A stretch of 34,306 nucleotides of DNA, taken from positions 1 to 34,306 of the forward strand of contig CACNFD010000018.1 in the NCBI GenBank assembly GCA_902619615.1, given 5' to 3'. Positions 1-9,004 of the stretch are shown piece after piece. The stretch's first letter is position 1, and every line of letters starts with the position of its first letter. Below the pieces are notes generated by a model. It had not been told where the DNA came from and searched no databases. It saw only the letters and a program-made list of their open reading frames with translations. The translations under genes and the position numbers were made by a program. Source of the stretch: an uncultured SAR116 cluster alpha proteobacterium. GTDB taxonomy: Bacteria > Pseudomonadota > Alphaproteobacteria > Puniceispirillales > Marisalimonadaceae.

Positions 1-966
1 ATTATTGAGTTATCATCAAAAAAAATAATGATTGCAGTAGGAGGTGAATCTTCTTTTCCAACTTTTGATGGCAATCATTTTATGATTAATTCTGATAAAG
101 CTTTAGATTTAAGTGAACTACCTAAATCAATTGTTATATATGGTTCTGGTTATATAGCTGTTGAGTTTGCTGGAATATTTAACGGTTTTGGAGTTGATAC
201 TCATCTTGTTTTTAGGGCTGATATGGCTTTAAGAGGCTTTGATAAAGATATAAGACAATTTTTGATGACATCTATGAAGCAAAAGGGAATAACAATTCAT
301 AATGGAGTTACAATTTCAATAATTGAAAAGAATAACAAAAACCATAATGTTAAATTATCAAACGGAAAGAAAATTGAAGTTGAAACTGTTATGGGTGCAA
401 CTGGCAGATTGCCAAACGTGTTAAATCTTGGATTAAATGAGGTTGGTGTAAAAACAGGAAGTCGTGGTGAGATAATAGTAAATAAGCATAACCAAACTAA
501 CATTAAATCAATATTTGCAATTGGTGATGTAACAGATAAAATTACATTGACTCCCGTAGCTATTGCAGAAGGACATAGTTTTGCAGATAGAGAATTTGGA
601 GGATTGAAAAGATTCATCTCTTACGAAAATGTTCCTAGTGCTGTTTTTAGTCAACCATCCATTGCAGTTGTAGGTCTAAGTTTTGACGAAGCTGTAAAGA
701 ATGGTATAAATGCAAGAGAATATAAAAGTGAATTCAGAGCTTTAAAAAACACAATATCTGGAAATCTTGAGAAAACTCTAATGAAACTTATTGTCAACGA
801 AAAAACACAAAAAGTTATCGGAGCTCATATGATTGGTCCAGATTCTGCAGAAATAATTCAAGGAATTGCAATAGCAATTAAAGCAGGAGCATCTAAGTCT
901 GATTTTGACAATACTATAGGTATCCATCCCTCGTCAGCTGAGGAGTTTGTCACTATGAGATCTTAA
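1..966 (+). CDS. gor: Glutathione-disulfide reductase, C-terminal part (5' end cut by window edge)
   Basis: The reading frame is open from the first base, so the start lies to the left and only the last 321 residues are visible. The enzyme is an FAD- and NADPH-dependent cytoplasmic disulfide reductase that regenerates reduced glutathione. Visible features are the NADPH-binding GSGYIAVEFAG loop (about visible residue 48), followed by the arginines in HLVFRAD and MALRGFD that give NADPH preference in this family. Next come the second FAD motif, IFAIGDVTD, and the C-terminal dimerisation domain ending in GIHPSSAEEFVTMR, whose His-Pro/Glu is the acid-base pair. The redox-active CxxxxC is in the missing N-terminus, so it cannot be checked. 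Other members of the lipoamide dehydrogenase superfamily are possible, but the two arginines favour glutathione reductase. Confidence 0.9.
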   Translation: MIELSSKKIMIAVGGESSFPTFDGNHFMINSDKALDLSELPKSIVIYGSGYIAVEFAGIFNGFGVDTHLVFRADMALRGFDKDIRQFLMTSMKQKGITIHNGVTISIIEKNNKNHNVKLSNGKKIEVETVMGATGRLPNVLNLGLNEVGVKTGSRGEIIVNKHNQTNIKSIFAIGDVTDKITLTPVAIAEGHSFADREFGGLKRFISYENVPSAVFSQPSIAVVGLSFDEAVKNGINAREYKSEFRALKNTISGNLEKTLMKLIVNEKTQKVIGAHMIGPDSAEIIQGIAIAIKAGASKSDFDNTIGIHPSSAEEFVTMRS

Positions 967-982
967 TGATAAACTTAACTCA

Positions 983-1019
983 TTATTTGAAGAAAAAGTT
1001 AAATTCTGTTATTTGAAGA
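983..1019 (+). repeat. 11-bp direct repeat upstream of the DAHP synthase gene
   Basis: TTATTTGAAGA occurs exactly at 983-993 and again at 1009-1019, 26 bp apart. This lies in the 98-bp gap between gor and the DAHP synthase gene. The second copy contains TTGAAG, which with a TATTAA at 1038-1043 would make a poor promoter with a 19-bp spacer. The pair could be a regulator site or chance in AT-rich DNA. Confidence 0.35.
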
Positions 1020-1064
1020 TTGTTAATTAACATTTTGTATTAATTTGTTTTTAAAGGAAAAGTC

Positions 1065-2450
1065 ATGATGGATTGGAAAATAGATAGTTGGAGAAAACTT
1101 CCTATTAAGCAAGTTCCCGATTATAGTGATCTTAATAAAGTTACTAGTGTGGAAAAGGAATTATCTATTAGACCACCTTTAGTTTTTGCTGAAGAAGCTA
1201 GAAGATTAAGAAAAAGGATGGCTGATGTAGCTGAGGGTAATGCTTTTTTATTACAAGGTGGTGATTGTGCTGAGTCGTTCGCTGAACATAACGCTAATAA
1301 TATAAGAGATAGTTTTAGAGTATTATTACAAATGGCTGTTGTTCTCACTTTTGGATCAGCCTTGCCTGTTGTTAAAATAGGAAGGTTAGCTGGCCAATAC
1401 TCTAAGCCTAGATCATCACCTTTTGAAGAAATAAAGAATGTTTCTTTACCTAGTTACCGTGGTGACATGGTAAATGATATGGCATTCGACAAAAAAGCAA
1501 GAGAGCCTGACCCAGAGCGTCTTATTCAAGTTTATGATAAATCTGCTTCAACGTTGAATCTATTAAGAGCATTCGCAAGTGGAGGTATGGCAGATTTAAC
1601 AAAGTTGCACGAATGGAACCTTGAGTTCGTTAGAGGTACTAAGGAGGCAGAAAAATATAAAGAGTTAGCGTCTCAGATAACTGCTTCACTTGAGTTTATG
1701 AATGCGTGTGGTATGACACCCGAAAATACTGTCCAACTTCGTGAAACTGAATTTTATACATCTCATGAGGGGTTGTTACTAAATTATGAAGAAGCTCTAA
1801 CTAGAAAAGATACTATCACAGAGGAGAAAGGTTGGTTTGCAACATCTGCTCATATGTTATGGATTGGAGATAGAACAAGAAGTATTGATGAGGCTCATGT
1901 TGAATATATGAGAGGAATAGCTAATCCCATAGGGCTTAAATGTGGACCATCTACAGAACCCGATGATTTGCTAAGATTAATTGAAAAACTTAATCCACTT
2001 AATCAAGCGGGTCGATTAACTCTGATTGCTAGAATGGGCTCTTCAGAAATACATAAAAAATTAAAACCATTAATTTCAGCAGTTAAGAGGTCTGGATTAG
2101 TTGTGGGTTGGTGCAGTGATCCAATGCATGGAAATACAGTAAAGGCATCATCAGGATTTAAAACTAGGAAAATGGATGATATTATGATGGAGGTTAAAGG
2201 TTTTTTTGAGCTTCATAATGAGATGAATACAATACCAGGTGGGGTGCATTTTGAAATGACAGGACAAAATGTAACAGAGTGCGTTGGTGGCGTGTATGAA
2301 GTAAATGAATCAAATTTAGCCGATAGATATCATACTCATTGCGATCCTAGACTTAATGCAACTCAATCTCTTGAGCTGGCATTTTTAGTAGCTGACTTAC
2401 TTACGGAAAATAGAAATAATCAAAAAAAACAAATTGCGGCAGTATCTTAA
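1065..2450 (+). CDS. aroG: 3-deoxy-7-phosphoheptulonate synthase, class II
   Basis: Condenses phosphoenolpyruvate with erythrose 4-phosphate, the first step of the shikimate pathway to aromatic amino acids. At 461 residues it has the usual length of the plant/Mycobacterium-type (class II) enzyme. The four metal ligands of the family are visible: Cys68 in QGGDCAESF, His355 in DPMHGNT, Glu397 in HFEMTG and Asp427 in THCDPRLNA. The phosphate-binding arginines in KIGRLAGQYSKPRS and IARMG are also present. The ATG at 1065 follows AAAGGAAAA with good spacing; a second ATG directly after it gives nearly the same protein. The next gene starts only 9 nt after its stop, so the two are probably cotranscribed. 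The symbol aroG follows the mycobacterial class II enzyme; aroF or aroH are used elsewhere. Confidence 0.95.
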   Translation: MMDWKIDSWRKLPIKQVPDYSDLNKVTSVEKELSIRPPLVFAEEARRLRKRMADVAEGNAFLLQGGDCAESFAEHNANNIRDSFRVLLQMAVVLTFGSALPVVKIGRLAGQYSKPRSSPFEEIKNVSLPSYRGDMVNDMAFDKKAREPDPERLIQVYDKSASTLNLLRAFASGGMADLTKLHEWNLEFVRGTKEAEKYKELASQITASLEFMNACGMTPENTVQLRETEFYTSHEGLLLNYEEALTRKDTITEEKGWFATSAHMLWIGDRTRSIDEAHVEYMRGIANPIGLKCGPSTEPDDLLRLIEKLNPLNQAGRLTLIARMGSSEIHKKLKPLISAVKRSGLVVGWCSDPMHGNTVKASSGFKTRKMDDIMMEVKGFFELHNEMNTIPGGVHFEMTGQNVTECVGGVYEVNESNLADRYHTHCDPRLNATQSLELAFLVADLLTENRNNQKKQIAAVS

Positions 2451-2462
2451 GGAAATGTCTTG
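2449..2462 (+). promoter_or_regulatory. Ribosome binding site and TTG start of pncB
   Basis: AAGGAAA at 2449-2455 overlaps the DAHP synthase stop codon (2448-2450) and sits 4 nt before TTG at 2460. No ATG in this frame lies near the conserved N-terminus, so this site sets a TTG start. Confidence 0.6.
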
Positions 2463-3641
2463 AGTAATCAAAAGAAAAAGCATAATTTTAAAATTGTTAA
2501 AAAAAATAATTGGCCCCGAGATTTAAGGCCAAATCCAAGCCAGTTACCTTCTGTCACAGACACTTATTTTTTAAGAACAAAGGATATTGTATCTTCATTT
2601 GGAGATACAGAAGTTACATATGCAATTTTCATGAGAAGGCCAGTTATCTCAGCATTAAATCCTGCTTTAGACTGGCTTCAAAATATTATTAAAGAAAGAA
2701 AAGGGAGTGTTAATATAAATCGCTGTTTTGAAGAAGGAGCGGATGTTGGAGCGGGTGAACCATTGGTTTATGTATCAGGATCATTTCTATTATTAGTTGA
2801 TTTAGAAACCGCTTTACTTCAAAAAATCGGGGCTACATGTGTTGCTGCTTATAATGCCAAATCTATGGTTGAAAGTTTACCTAAGACTTCTTTTTTAGCT
2901 ATGGATGCAAGACATTGTGCAGGTGCTGACATGGCAGATTTAATGGCATATGGAGCATTTGTGGGCTCTAAAAGGGTTAAGTCAGAAGGTGAAGCAATAG
3001 GGTTTATAGGATGCGCTACTGACAAAACAGCGCATTTATTTGAAAACACAAAAGGTTTGGGCACTATGCCTCATGCATTAATTGGTTATGCTGGGTCAAC
3101 ATTAAAAGCAGCACAAATGTTTCACTCAACTTGGCCAGATGAACCATTAACAGTTCTTATTGATTATTTTGGTAAAGAAATAACAGACGGTTTAACAGTT
3201 TGTAGATCATTCAAAAATTTGGCTGATAAACACTCTTTATCACTCCGAATTGACACTCATGGTGGAAGATATATTGAAGGACTTGATGTAGCTGGTTCTT
3301 ACTCGGTTTTAGAAAGAAATGCTCCGCAAGCTATTCGTGGCTACAGAACTGAACAAGAGCTTCGTTATTTAATTGGTACAGGAGTGTCTGCAGCTTCTGT
3401 GTGGCATTTAAGAGAAATACTTGATAATGCTGGTTTTGAAAAAGTTAAAATTGTTGCTTCAAGTGGATTTGGTCCAGAGAAGTGTAAAGTTTTTTCACTT
3501 GCAAAAGTGCCTGTTAATGTTATAGGGACAGGATCGTATCTACCTAGTCGTTGGTCAGAAACATATGCAACAGCTGATATAATTTCTTATGGTGGTAAGT
3601 CACAAGTTAAACTTGGGAGAGAGTTTTTACTGAAGCGGTAA
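2460..3641 (+). CDS. pncB: Nicotinate phosphoribosyltransferase
   Basis: Makes nicotinate mononucleotide from nicotinate and phosphoribosyl pyrophosphate, with ATP, in the Preiss-Handler route to NAD. The 393-residue protein shows the family landmarks: an N-terminal TDTYFLRT block, ARHCAGADMADL, IGFIGCATDKTA, GTMPHALIG (His205, probably the active-site histidine), VASSGFGPEKC and the C-terminal phosphate-binding VIGTGSYLP. The start is TTG, supported by a strong ribosome binding site. The gene stands between the DAHP synthase gene and NAD synthetase and ends 12 nt before the latter, so two NAD-forming enzymes are adjacent. Nicotinamide phosphoribosyltransferase is related, but the motifs and the neighbour fit nicotinate better. 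Confidence 0.88.
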   Translation: MSNQKKKHNFKIVKKNNWPRDLRPNPSQLPSVTDTYFLRTKDIVSSFGDTEVTYAIFMRRPVISALNPALDWLQNIIKERKGSVNINRCFEEGADVGAGEPLVYVSGSFLLLVDLETALLQKIGATCVAAYNAKSMVESLPKTSFLAMDARHCAGADMADLMAYGAFVGSKRVKSEGEAIGFIGCATDKTAHLFENTKGLGTMPHALIGYAGSTLKAAQMFHSTWPDEPLTVLIDYFGKEITDGLTVCRSFKNLADKHSLSLRIDTHGGRYIEGLDVAGSYSVLERNAPQAIRGYRTEQELRYLIGTGVSAASVWHLREILDNAGFEKVKIVASSGFGPEKCKVFSLAKVPVNVIGTGSYLPSRWSETYATADIISYGGKSQVKLGREFLLKR

Positions 3642-3653
3642 TAATTCTAGTAA

Positions 3654-5324
3654 ATGAGTCAATTGTTGAAAAATAAAATGAAAATAGCACTTGCCCAATT
3701 AAATCCTAAAGTAGGAGACGTCAAAGGAAATATCTCTAAACTTATATCTATCAGAAATGATTTGAGTAAGGATGTAGATATTATTGTTGTTCCTGAATTA
3801 TATGTTACAGGATATCCAATTGATGATTTAGTCCTTCGAAACGATTTCTTGGATCTCGTAGAGAATGAAATTAGTGATCTAGCTAAGTTAACTAATGATG
3901 GTAAAGCAGCAATAATCCTTGGATCTCCAAGAAAAGATGAAGATAAAATCAGAAATTCTGTTTTTGTTTTGGATCAAGGAAAAATTTTGTCATTTAGGGA
4001 TAAACATAATCTTCCAAATACTGGAGTATTTGACGAACAACGAATTTTTACGCCTGGTTCTTTGTCAGGCCCAGTTAAAATAAGAGAAACATTAGTTGGA
4101 TTACCAATATGTGAAGATATTTGGAATGAAACAGTGATAGATTGTCTTTCTGAAACAGGAGCTGAGATAATTATTTCAATTAATGCTTCGCCATACACAA
4201 CAAAAAAAATTGATCAAAGGATGTCTGTTGCAGTTTCAAGGGTTTTTGAATCAAAATTACCTTTAATTTACCTAAATAGGGTAGGTGGACAAGACGAATT
4301 AGTTTTTGATGGTTCATCTTTTTGTTTAAGTCATAGTGGAGAATTAACAGTACAACTAAATGACTTCAAAGAAGAAATATTGAATATTGATTTATATAAA
4401 AATAATAATAAATGGAATTTTCAAAAAAACATTAAAAACATCTCTTCTAATATTGAGGCATTATACAAGTCTCTTGTTGTAAGCGTAAGAGACTATGTTC
4501 AAAACAACGGTTTTCCAGGTGTTGTACTTGGGATGTCAGGTGGTGTTGATTCAGCGCTTGTAGCTGCGATAGCAACTGATGCTTTGGGGGCAAATTTAGT
4601 AAAAGCAGTTATGATGCCTAGTCCGTATACTAGTAAAGAAAGTCTTGAAGATGCTGAAAGGGCTTCATCTAATCTTGGAATTGATTACTCATATTTAGAT
4701 ATCAAAGAAGGTATGAATACTATTGATCAAATTTTATTAAATTTTAATGGTCCAAAGATACCACCGGGTATTACTGAAGAAAATATTCAATCTAGAATTA
4801 GAGGATTAATATTAATGGCAATATCAAATAAATATGGATCAATGGTATTAGCAACAGGAAATAAGTCAGAATACGCTGTTGGATACGCAACATTATATGG
4901 AGATATGTGTGGTGGGTTTGCGGTTATAAAAGATGTCTGGAAGAGTGATGTTTTCAAATTATGTAAATGGAGAAATTTAAACAAACCATTAGAATTTTTA
5001 GGACCTAAGGGAATAGTAATACCAGATAGAATAATTACTAAGCCACCAAGTGCAGAATTAAGAGAAGATCAAAAAGATACAGATAGCTTACCAGAATATG
5101 ATATCCTTGATGTTATTTTAAAGAAATTAGTTGAAGATGATCAGTCATTAGATGAAATAGTAAGTGAAGGCTTTGATTTAAATGATGTAAAAAAAATCTC
5201 AATGTTGTTATCTAGATCTGAGTATAAAAGATTTCAGTCAGCACCTGGACCAAAAGTTACTGAAAAAGCTTTTGGCAGGGATAGAAGGTATCCTCTAACT
5301 AGTGGTTTTAGGAATTGGAATTAA
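3654..5324 (+). CDS. nadE: Glutamine-dependent NAD(+) synthetase
   Basis: Amidates nicotinate adenine dinucleotide to NAD using ammonia released from glutamine. The N-terminal nitrilase-type glutaminase domain carries the triad Glu48 (VVPELYVTGYP), Lys117 (FRDKHNLPN) and Cys153 (GLPICEDIW). The C-terminal synthetase domain begins with the ATP pyrophosphatase loop SGGVDS at 295-300 and later has ATGNKSEYAVGYATLYGD. The length of 556 residues is normal for the two-domain form. The first ATG (3654) has a weak ribosome binding site. The ATG at 3678 begins exactly at the conserved MKIALAQLNPKVGD and may be the true start, giving 548 residues. With pncB just upstream, this completes the salvage of nicotinate apart from the adenylyltransferase step. 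Confidence 0.95.
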   Translation: MSQLLKNKMKIALAQLNPKVGDVKGNISKLISIRNDLSKDVDIIVVPELYVTGYPIDDLVLRNDFLDLVENEISDLAKLTNDGKAAIILGSPRKDEDKIRNSVFVLDQGKILSFRDKHNLPNTGVFDEQRIFTPGSLSGPVKIRETLVGLPICEDIWNETVIDCLSETGAEIIISINASPYTTKKIDQRMSVAVSRVFESKLPLIYLNRVGGQDELVFDGSSFCLSHSGELTVQLNDFKEEILNIDLYKNNNKWNFQKNIKNISSNIEALYKSLVVSVRDYVQNNGFPGVVLGMSGGVDSALVAAIATDALGANLVKAVMMPSPYTSKESLEDAERASSNLGIDYSYLDIKEGMNTIDQILLNFNGPKIPPGITEENIQSRIRGLILMAISNKYGSMVLATGNKSEYAVGYATLYGDMCGGFAVIKDVWKSDVFKLCKWRNLNKPLEFLGPKGIVIPDRIITKPPSAELREDQKDTDSLPEYDILDVILKKLVEDDQSLDEIVSEGFDLNDVKKISMLLSRSEYKRFQSAPGPKVTEKAFGRDRRYPLTSGFRNWN

Positions 5325-5369
5325 AGTTTACTATATTTATTTGAAACTTTTTATAAATTAGGAAAATTA

Positions 5370-6701
5370 ATGATTAAAGTTCGATTTGCGCCAAGCCCAA
5401 CGGGATATTTACATATTGGAAATTTTAGAACTGCTTTAGTTAACTTCTTATTTGCTAAGAGTAAAAATGGTCACTTTATGCTTAGAATTGACGATACTGA
5501 CGATGAGAGATCATCCAAAGAATATGAAGATGCTATTAAAGAAGATTTAACTTGGATGAATATAAATTGGGATAGTTTAGAAAGGCAATCTTCTAGACTT
5601 TTATCTTATAATGAAGCTTTAGAAACTTTATTAGAAAAAAAACGTGCATATCCTTGTTTTGAGACGGCGGAAGAATTATCCCTTAAAAGAAAAAGCCAAT
5701 TGACTTCAGGAAAACCACCTATTTATGATAGGTCTGCATTGAAATTATCAGATTCAGATATTGCTGATTTAAAGTCTAAAGGAAAAAAACCACATTATAG
5801 ATTTTTACTCAATCATGAAGACGTAAATTGGAATGATCTTGTGAAGGGTGAGAGTAAATACAATATGTCTAATTTGTCAGATCCAGTCATATTAAGAGAA
5901 GACGGAAGAGTTATCTATACATTAGCTTCAGTAGTAGACGACATCCAATTTGAAGTAACAGACATTTTGAGAGGTGAAGATCATATGACAAATTCAGCTG
6001 CTCAAATACAGTTATTTGAAGCACTAGGATCATTGTCACCAAAAATGGGTCATTTGTCACTATTGACTGATAATACTGGATCAGGACTTTCAAAAAGAAT
6101 TGGAAGTTTATCGCTTCGAGAATTAAGAAGTCAAGGGTTTCAACCAATGGCAATTTCCTCCTTGTTAGCTAAAATTGGGACTTCAGATTCAATTGATATT
6201 TTTAAAGATATGAAACAAATTGTTAAAAGTTTTGATATTTCTAAGTTTGGAAATTCAAAGCCCAAATTTGATAAAACGGAATTATCAGCTTTGAATTCTA
6301 AGTTTTTTCAGCTGGTAGATTATAAGGATATTAGATATCAGTTAAATATATTAGATATAAAAATTACTAACGAATTTTGGAATTTAATTAGAGGAAATAT
6401 AAATAATTTTTATGATGTAAAGTTTTGGTGGAACATTGTTTATGGGGATATCAAAGAAGTTTCAAATGATCTAGATTTTAAAAAACTAGCGTTGCAAACA
6501 CTTCCTAAAGAAAGATTTGATAAAAACACTTGGTCGGTTTGGACTAACTCTCTTATGAAAGAAAGTGGTAAAAAAGGTAAAGAACTTTTCAAGCCACTAA
6601 GATTATGCCTTACTGGTCAGAGTAACGGGCCAGAAATGGCGAATTTAGTGTTAATGATGGGGAAAGATAAAATTAAAGAAAGATTAAATAAAAATAATTA
6701 A
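5370..6701 (+). CDS. gltX: Glutamate--tRNA ligase
   Basis: Class I aminoacyl-tRNA synthetase charging tRNA-Glu. It has the HIGH-type signature HIGN at 15-18, within PSPTGYLHIGNFRTAL, and the KMSKS-equivalent LSKR at 240-243. The 443 residues are slightly short of the usual 465-490. The GSLSLRELRSQGF segment after LSKR is typical of one of the two GluRS paralogues of alphaproteobacteria. These organisms usually lack GlnRS and make Gln-tRNA through GatCAB, so the enzyme may charge tRNA-Glu, tRNA-Gln or both; the sequence alone does not decide. The ATG at 5370 follows AGGAAAA with correct spacing. cysS begins 26 nt downstream. Confidence 0.94.
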   Translation: MIKVRFAPSPTGYLHIGNFRTALVNFLFAKSKNGHFMLRIDDTDDERSSKEYEDAIKEDLTWMNINWDSLERQSSRLLSYNEALETLLEKKRAYPCFETAEELSLKRKSQLTSGKPPIYDRSALKLSDSDIADLKSKGKKPHYRFLLNHEDVNWNDLVKGESKYNMSNLSDPVILREDGRVIYTLASVVDDIQFEVTDILRGEDHMTNSAAQIQLFEALGSLSPKMGHLSLLTDNTGSGLSKRIGSLSLRELRSQGFQPMAISSLLAKIGTSDSIDIFKDMKQIVKSFDISKFGNSKPKFDKTELSALNSKFFQLVDYKDIRYQLNILDIKITNEFWNLIRGNINNFYDVKFWWNIVYGDIKEVSNDLDFKKLALQTLPKERFDKNTWSVWTNSLMKESGKKGKELFKPLRLCLTGQSNGPEMANLVLMMGKDKIKERLNKNN

Positions 6702-6727
6702 ATTTTTAAAAATAAATAAATCTAAAA

Positions 6728-8101
6728 ATGATTAAATTAAATTTATATAATACACTTCAAAGGCGTTTGTCTATTTTTCAGCCTATCGATACCCAAAATG
6801 TAAGAATATATGCATGTGGACCCACTGTTTATGATTTTATACATATTGGTAATGCAAGACCCTTAGTTGTTTTTGATGTTTTAGTTAGATTACTTAGAAA
6901 AATATATCCAAAAGTTACATATGTAAGAAATATAACGGATATTGACGACAAAATTAATAAAAGAGCAATTGAAAAAAAAATAAATATTTCACAATTGACT
7001 AATGAAACAATAAAAAACTTTCATAAAGATGCTCATGCGTTAGGTAATTTGAAACCTGATTTTGAACCAAAAGCAACTGACCATATTTCTGAAATGATAG
7101 AAATGATAGAAACATTAATTTCAAATGGTTTTGCTTATGTTTCATCCGGAAATGTTTTGTTTGCTGTTGAAAAATATAATAATTACGGAGCTTTATCAGG
7201 TAGGTCACTTGATGAAATGATATCTGGAACAAGGGTTGAAGTTGCTGAATATAAAAAAAATCCTGGAGACTTTATTTTATGGAAACCATCATCCGAAAAA
7301 CTTCCTGGATGGGATAGTCCATGGGGTAGAGGTCGTCCAGGTTGGCATATAGAATGTTCAGCAATGAGTAAAAAGTATTTAGGAACACAATTTGACATAC
7401 ATGCTGGTGGATTAGACTTGATTTTTCCACACCATGAAAATGAAATCGCTCAGTCTTGTTGTGCCAATAAATCTGATATTATGGCCAATTACTGGTTGCA
7501 TAATGGTTACGTTACTTCTGATGGTGAAAAAATGTCAAAATCATTAGGTAATTTTGCTACCATAAATAGTTTGTTGTTAAATTTTAGGGGCGAGGCAATC
7601 AGATATGCATTAATGCAAGCTCAGTACAGGGCTCCTTTGAATTTTAGTAAGAAATCTTTAGATGAAGCTACTAAATCACTCTCTAGACTTTATAGAGCTG
7701 TTGAAGGCTTTGATGTAAATGATGGGCAGGACACTCAGATAATTGACAATCTTTGTGATGATTTAAATTCACCTAAAGCTCTTGCCAGATTACATTATCT
7801 TGCTGATGAAGCTAATAAAGGAAGTAAAGAATGTGCTCAAAAGTTAAAAAATTCTTCTAAAATTTTAGGAATTTTATGCAATTCTACAGACAATTGGTTT
7901 AAATTTGAAGAAGTGAATTCAAACGAAGCAATTGAAAACTCTATCATGACAGAAAAGGAAATCGATGAACTCATAATAAAACGTAAAATTGCAAAAGAAA
8001 ATAAAGAGTACGAAAAAGCAGATCAGATAAGAGAACAATTACTAGAAAAGAATATACAATTAGAAGATAAACCAGATAGAACAGTTTGGAGAAGACTTTA
8101 A
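6728..8101 (+). CDS. cysS: Cysteine--tRNA ligase
   Basis: Class I synthetase charging tRNA-Cys, of normal length at 457 residues. The zinc ligand Cys30 lies in YACGPTVYD, HIGN is at 39-42, further zinc ligands are in WHIECSAMS and in FPHHENEIAQS, and KMSKS is at 268-272. The C-terminal helical tRNA-binding region ends in KPDRTVWRRL, as in close relatives. It sits 26 nt after gltX. The TrmJ-like gene follows within a few bases, so three translation-related genes form a likely cotranscribed set. There is no clear ribosome binding site, only a purine-rich AAATAAATCTAAAA before the ATG. Confidence 0.96.
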   Translation: MIKLNLYNTLQRRLSIFQPIDTQNVRIYACGPTVYDFIHIGNARPLVVFDVLVRLLRKIYPKVTYVRNITDIDDKINKRAIEKKINISQLTNETIKNFHKDAHALGNLKPDFEPKATDHISEMIEMIETLISNGFAYVSSGNVLFAVEKYNNYGALSGRSLDEMISGTRVEVAEYKKNPGDFILWKPSSEKLPGWDSPWGRGRPGWHIECSAMSKKYLGTQFDIHAGGLDLIFPHHENEIAQSCCANKSDIMANYWLHNGYVTSDGEKMSKSLGNFATINSLLLNFRGEAIRYALMQAQYRAPLNFSKKSLDEATKSLSRLYRAVEGFDVNDGQDTQIIDNLCDDLNSPKALARLHYLADEANKGSKECAQKLKNSSKILGILCNSTDNWFKFEEVNSNEAIENSIMTEKEIDELIIKRKIAKENKEYEKADQIREQLLEKNIQLEDKPDRTVWRRL

Positions 8102-8115
8102 ACTTAGATGAATTT

Positions 8116-8877
8116 ATGAATGAACTTAATCCATATATAATTTTATCAAAACCACAACTTGGTGAAAATATTGGTTCTACTGCTCGTGCTATGAAAAATT
8201 TTGGTATAAAAAAACTTTTACTAGTTCAGCCTAGAGATGGATGGCCTAATAATATTGCTTTTCCTTCCGCAGCGGGTGCAGACGATGTTTTAAATCAAGC
8301 AAAGTTGTATGATTCAATAAGTGACGCTACTAAAACAATTTCTTTGTTATTTGCAACAACTGCACGAAAACGTGTTATTGGGACAAAATCCTTAAGCATC
8401 TTCAGAGCAATAGAGAAATCATTTGAACATGTTGTTGATGGTGGTAACGTTGGATTTTTATTTGGACCTGAGCAATCGGGGTTATCAAATGATGATGTTG
8501 TCCAAGCAGATTACACAGTTTCAATTCCAATTAATAGAGAATTTTCATCATTAAATATATCTCAAGCAGTATTATTGATTTGTTGGGAATGGAACAAAAT
8601 AAAAATGTCATTTTTGAATGATGATAAGAATTTGGTTAAAATTAATAAAAAATTAAAAAAAAGTACCGAACTCTCTAATGTTGGTGACAGAGAATATTTT
8701 TATAAACATTTAGACGAGCTTTTAACTAAATCAGGTTTTTTTTATTCATCTGAAATGGCTCCTGTTGTAAAAAGAAATATCAGAAGTTTATTTAATAGAG
8801 CTTCACTAACTCACCAAGATTTAAGAACACTTCATGGTATTATTAGATCATTATCAGGTACTTCAAATCGTACTTGA
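8116..8877 (+). CDS. trmJ: tRNA (cytidine/uridine-2'-O-)-methyltransferase, TrmJ-like SPOUT enzyme
   Basis: SpoU/TrmH-class RNA 2'-O-methyltransferase with a trefoil-knot SAM site. PQLGENIGSTARAMKNFG near the N-terminus, LFGPEQSGLSNDDV (from about residue 115) and SLNISQAVLLICWEW are the three SPOUT motifs. The C-terminal extension (RTLHGIIRSL) matches the TrmJ subgroup, which methylates position 32 of several tRNAs. I chose ATG 8116 because the conserved protein starts there (MNELNPYIILSKPQLG). A TTG at 8086 inside the cysS end would add ten residues unlike the family. The stop codon TGA (8875-8877) lies inside a TTGACA hexamer that is part of the promoter region for rpsD. Confidence 0.87.
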   Translation: MNELNPYIILSKPQLGENIGSTARAMKNFGIKKLLLVQPRDGWPNNIAFPSAAGADDVLNQAKLYDSISDATKTISLLFATTARKRVIGTKSLSIFRAIEKSFEHVVDGGNVGFLFGPEQSGLSNDDVVQADYTVSIPINREFSSLNISQAVLLICWEWNKIKMSFLNDDKNLVKINKKLKKSTELSNVGDREYFYKHLDELLTKSGFFYSSEMAPVVKRNIRSLFNRASLTHQDLRTLHGIIRSLSGTSNRT

Positions 8878-8901
8878 CATTTTATATAATGATAGTATTT
8901 T
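8862..8901 (+). promoter_or_regulatory. Overlapping promoter candidates for rpsD
   Basis: Two sigma70-like pairs overlap here. TTCAAA (8862-8867) is 17 bp from a perfect TATAAT (8885-8890). A perfect TTGACA (8874-8879) is 16 bp from TATTTT (8896-8901). Starts would fall near 8897 and 8908, giving an rpsD leader of roughly 100-115 nt. The elements overlap the end of trmJ. Confidence 0.5.
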
Positions 8902-8906
8902 TCAAT

Positions 8907-9004
8907 TCCATTTCCGATAAAGTGGATAGTAGCGTGGTGTTATATATCCCGAAGCCAAGCTTCTGGTTGGAATAATTTATTACTTCTAAGTAGTTACATA
9001 AAGG
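8907..9004 (+). promoter_or_regulatory. Structured 5' leader of rpsD, possible S4 autoregulatory region
   Basis: The leader can form a 7-bp hairpin from TCCATTT (8907-8913) with AAGTGGA (8920-8926, one G-U pair). It can also form a perfect 5-bp hairpin GAAGC/GCTTC (8951-8955 with 8959-8963, loop CAA). CCAA (8955-8958) can instead pair with TTGG (8967-8970), which would exclude the second hairpin. The ribosome binding site AAGG is at 9001-9004. S4 represses its own operon in other bacteria by binding mRNA. Whether this leader does the same is inference; I do not recognise it as a named motif. Confidence 0.4.

Noticed and set aside
5341-5357. Promoter TTGAAA/TATAAA before gltX
   Set aside because: The two hexamers are only 5 bp apart, so they cannot be a -35/-10 pair.
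8086-8115. TTG start of the TrmJ-like gene inside cysS
   Set aside because: The added residues do not fit the family, whose N-terminus starts at the ATG at 8116.
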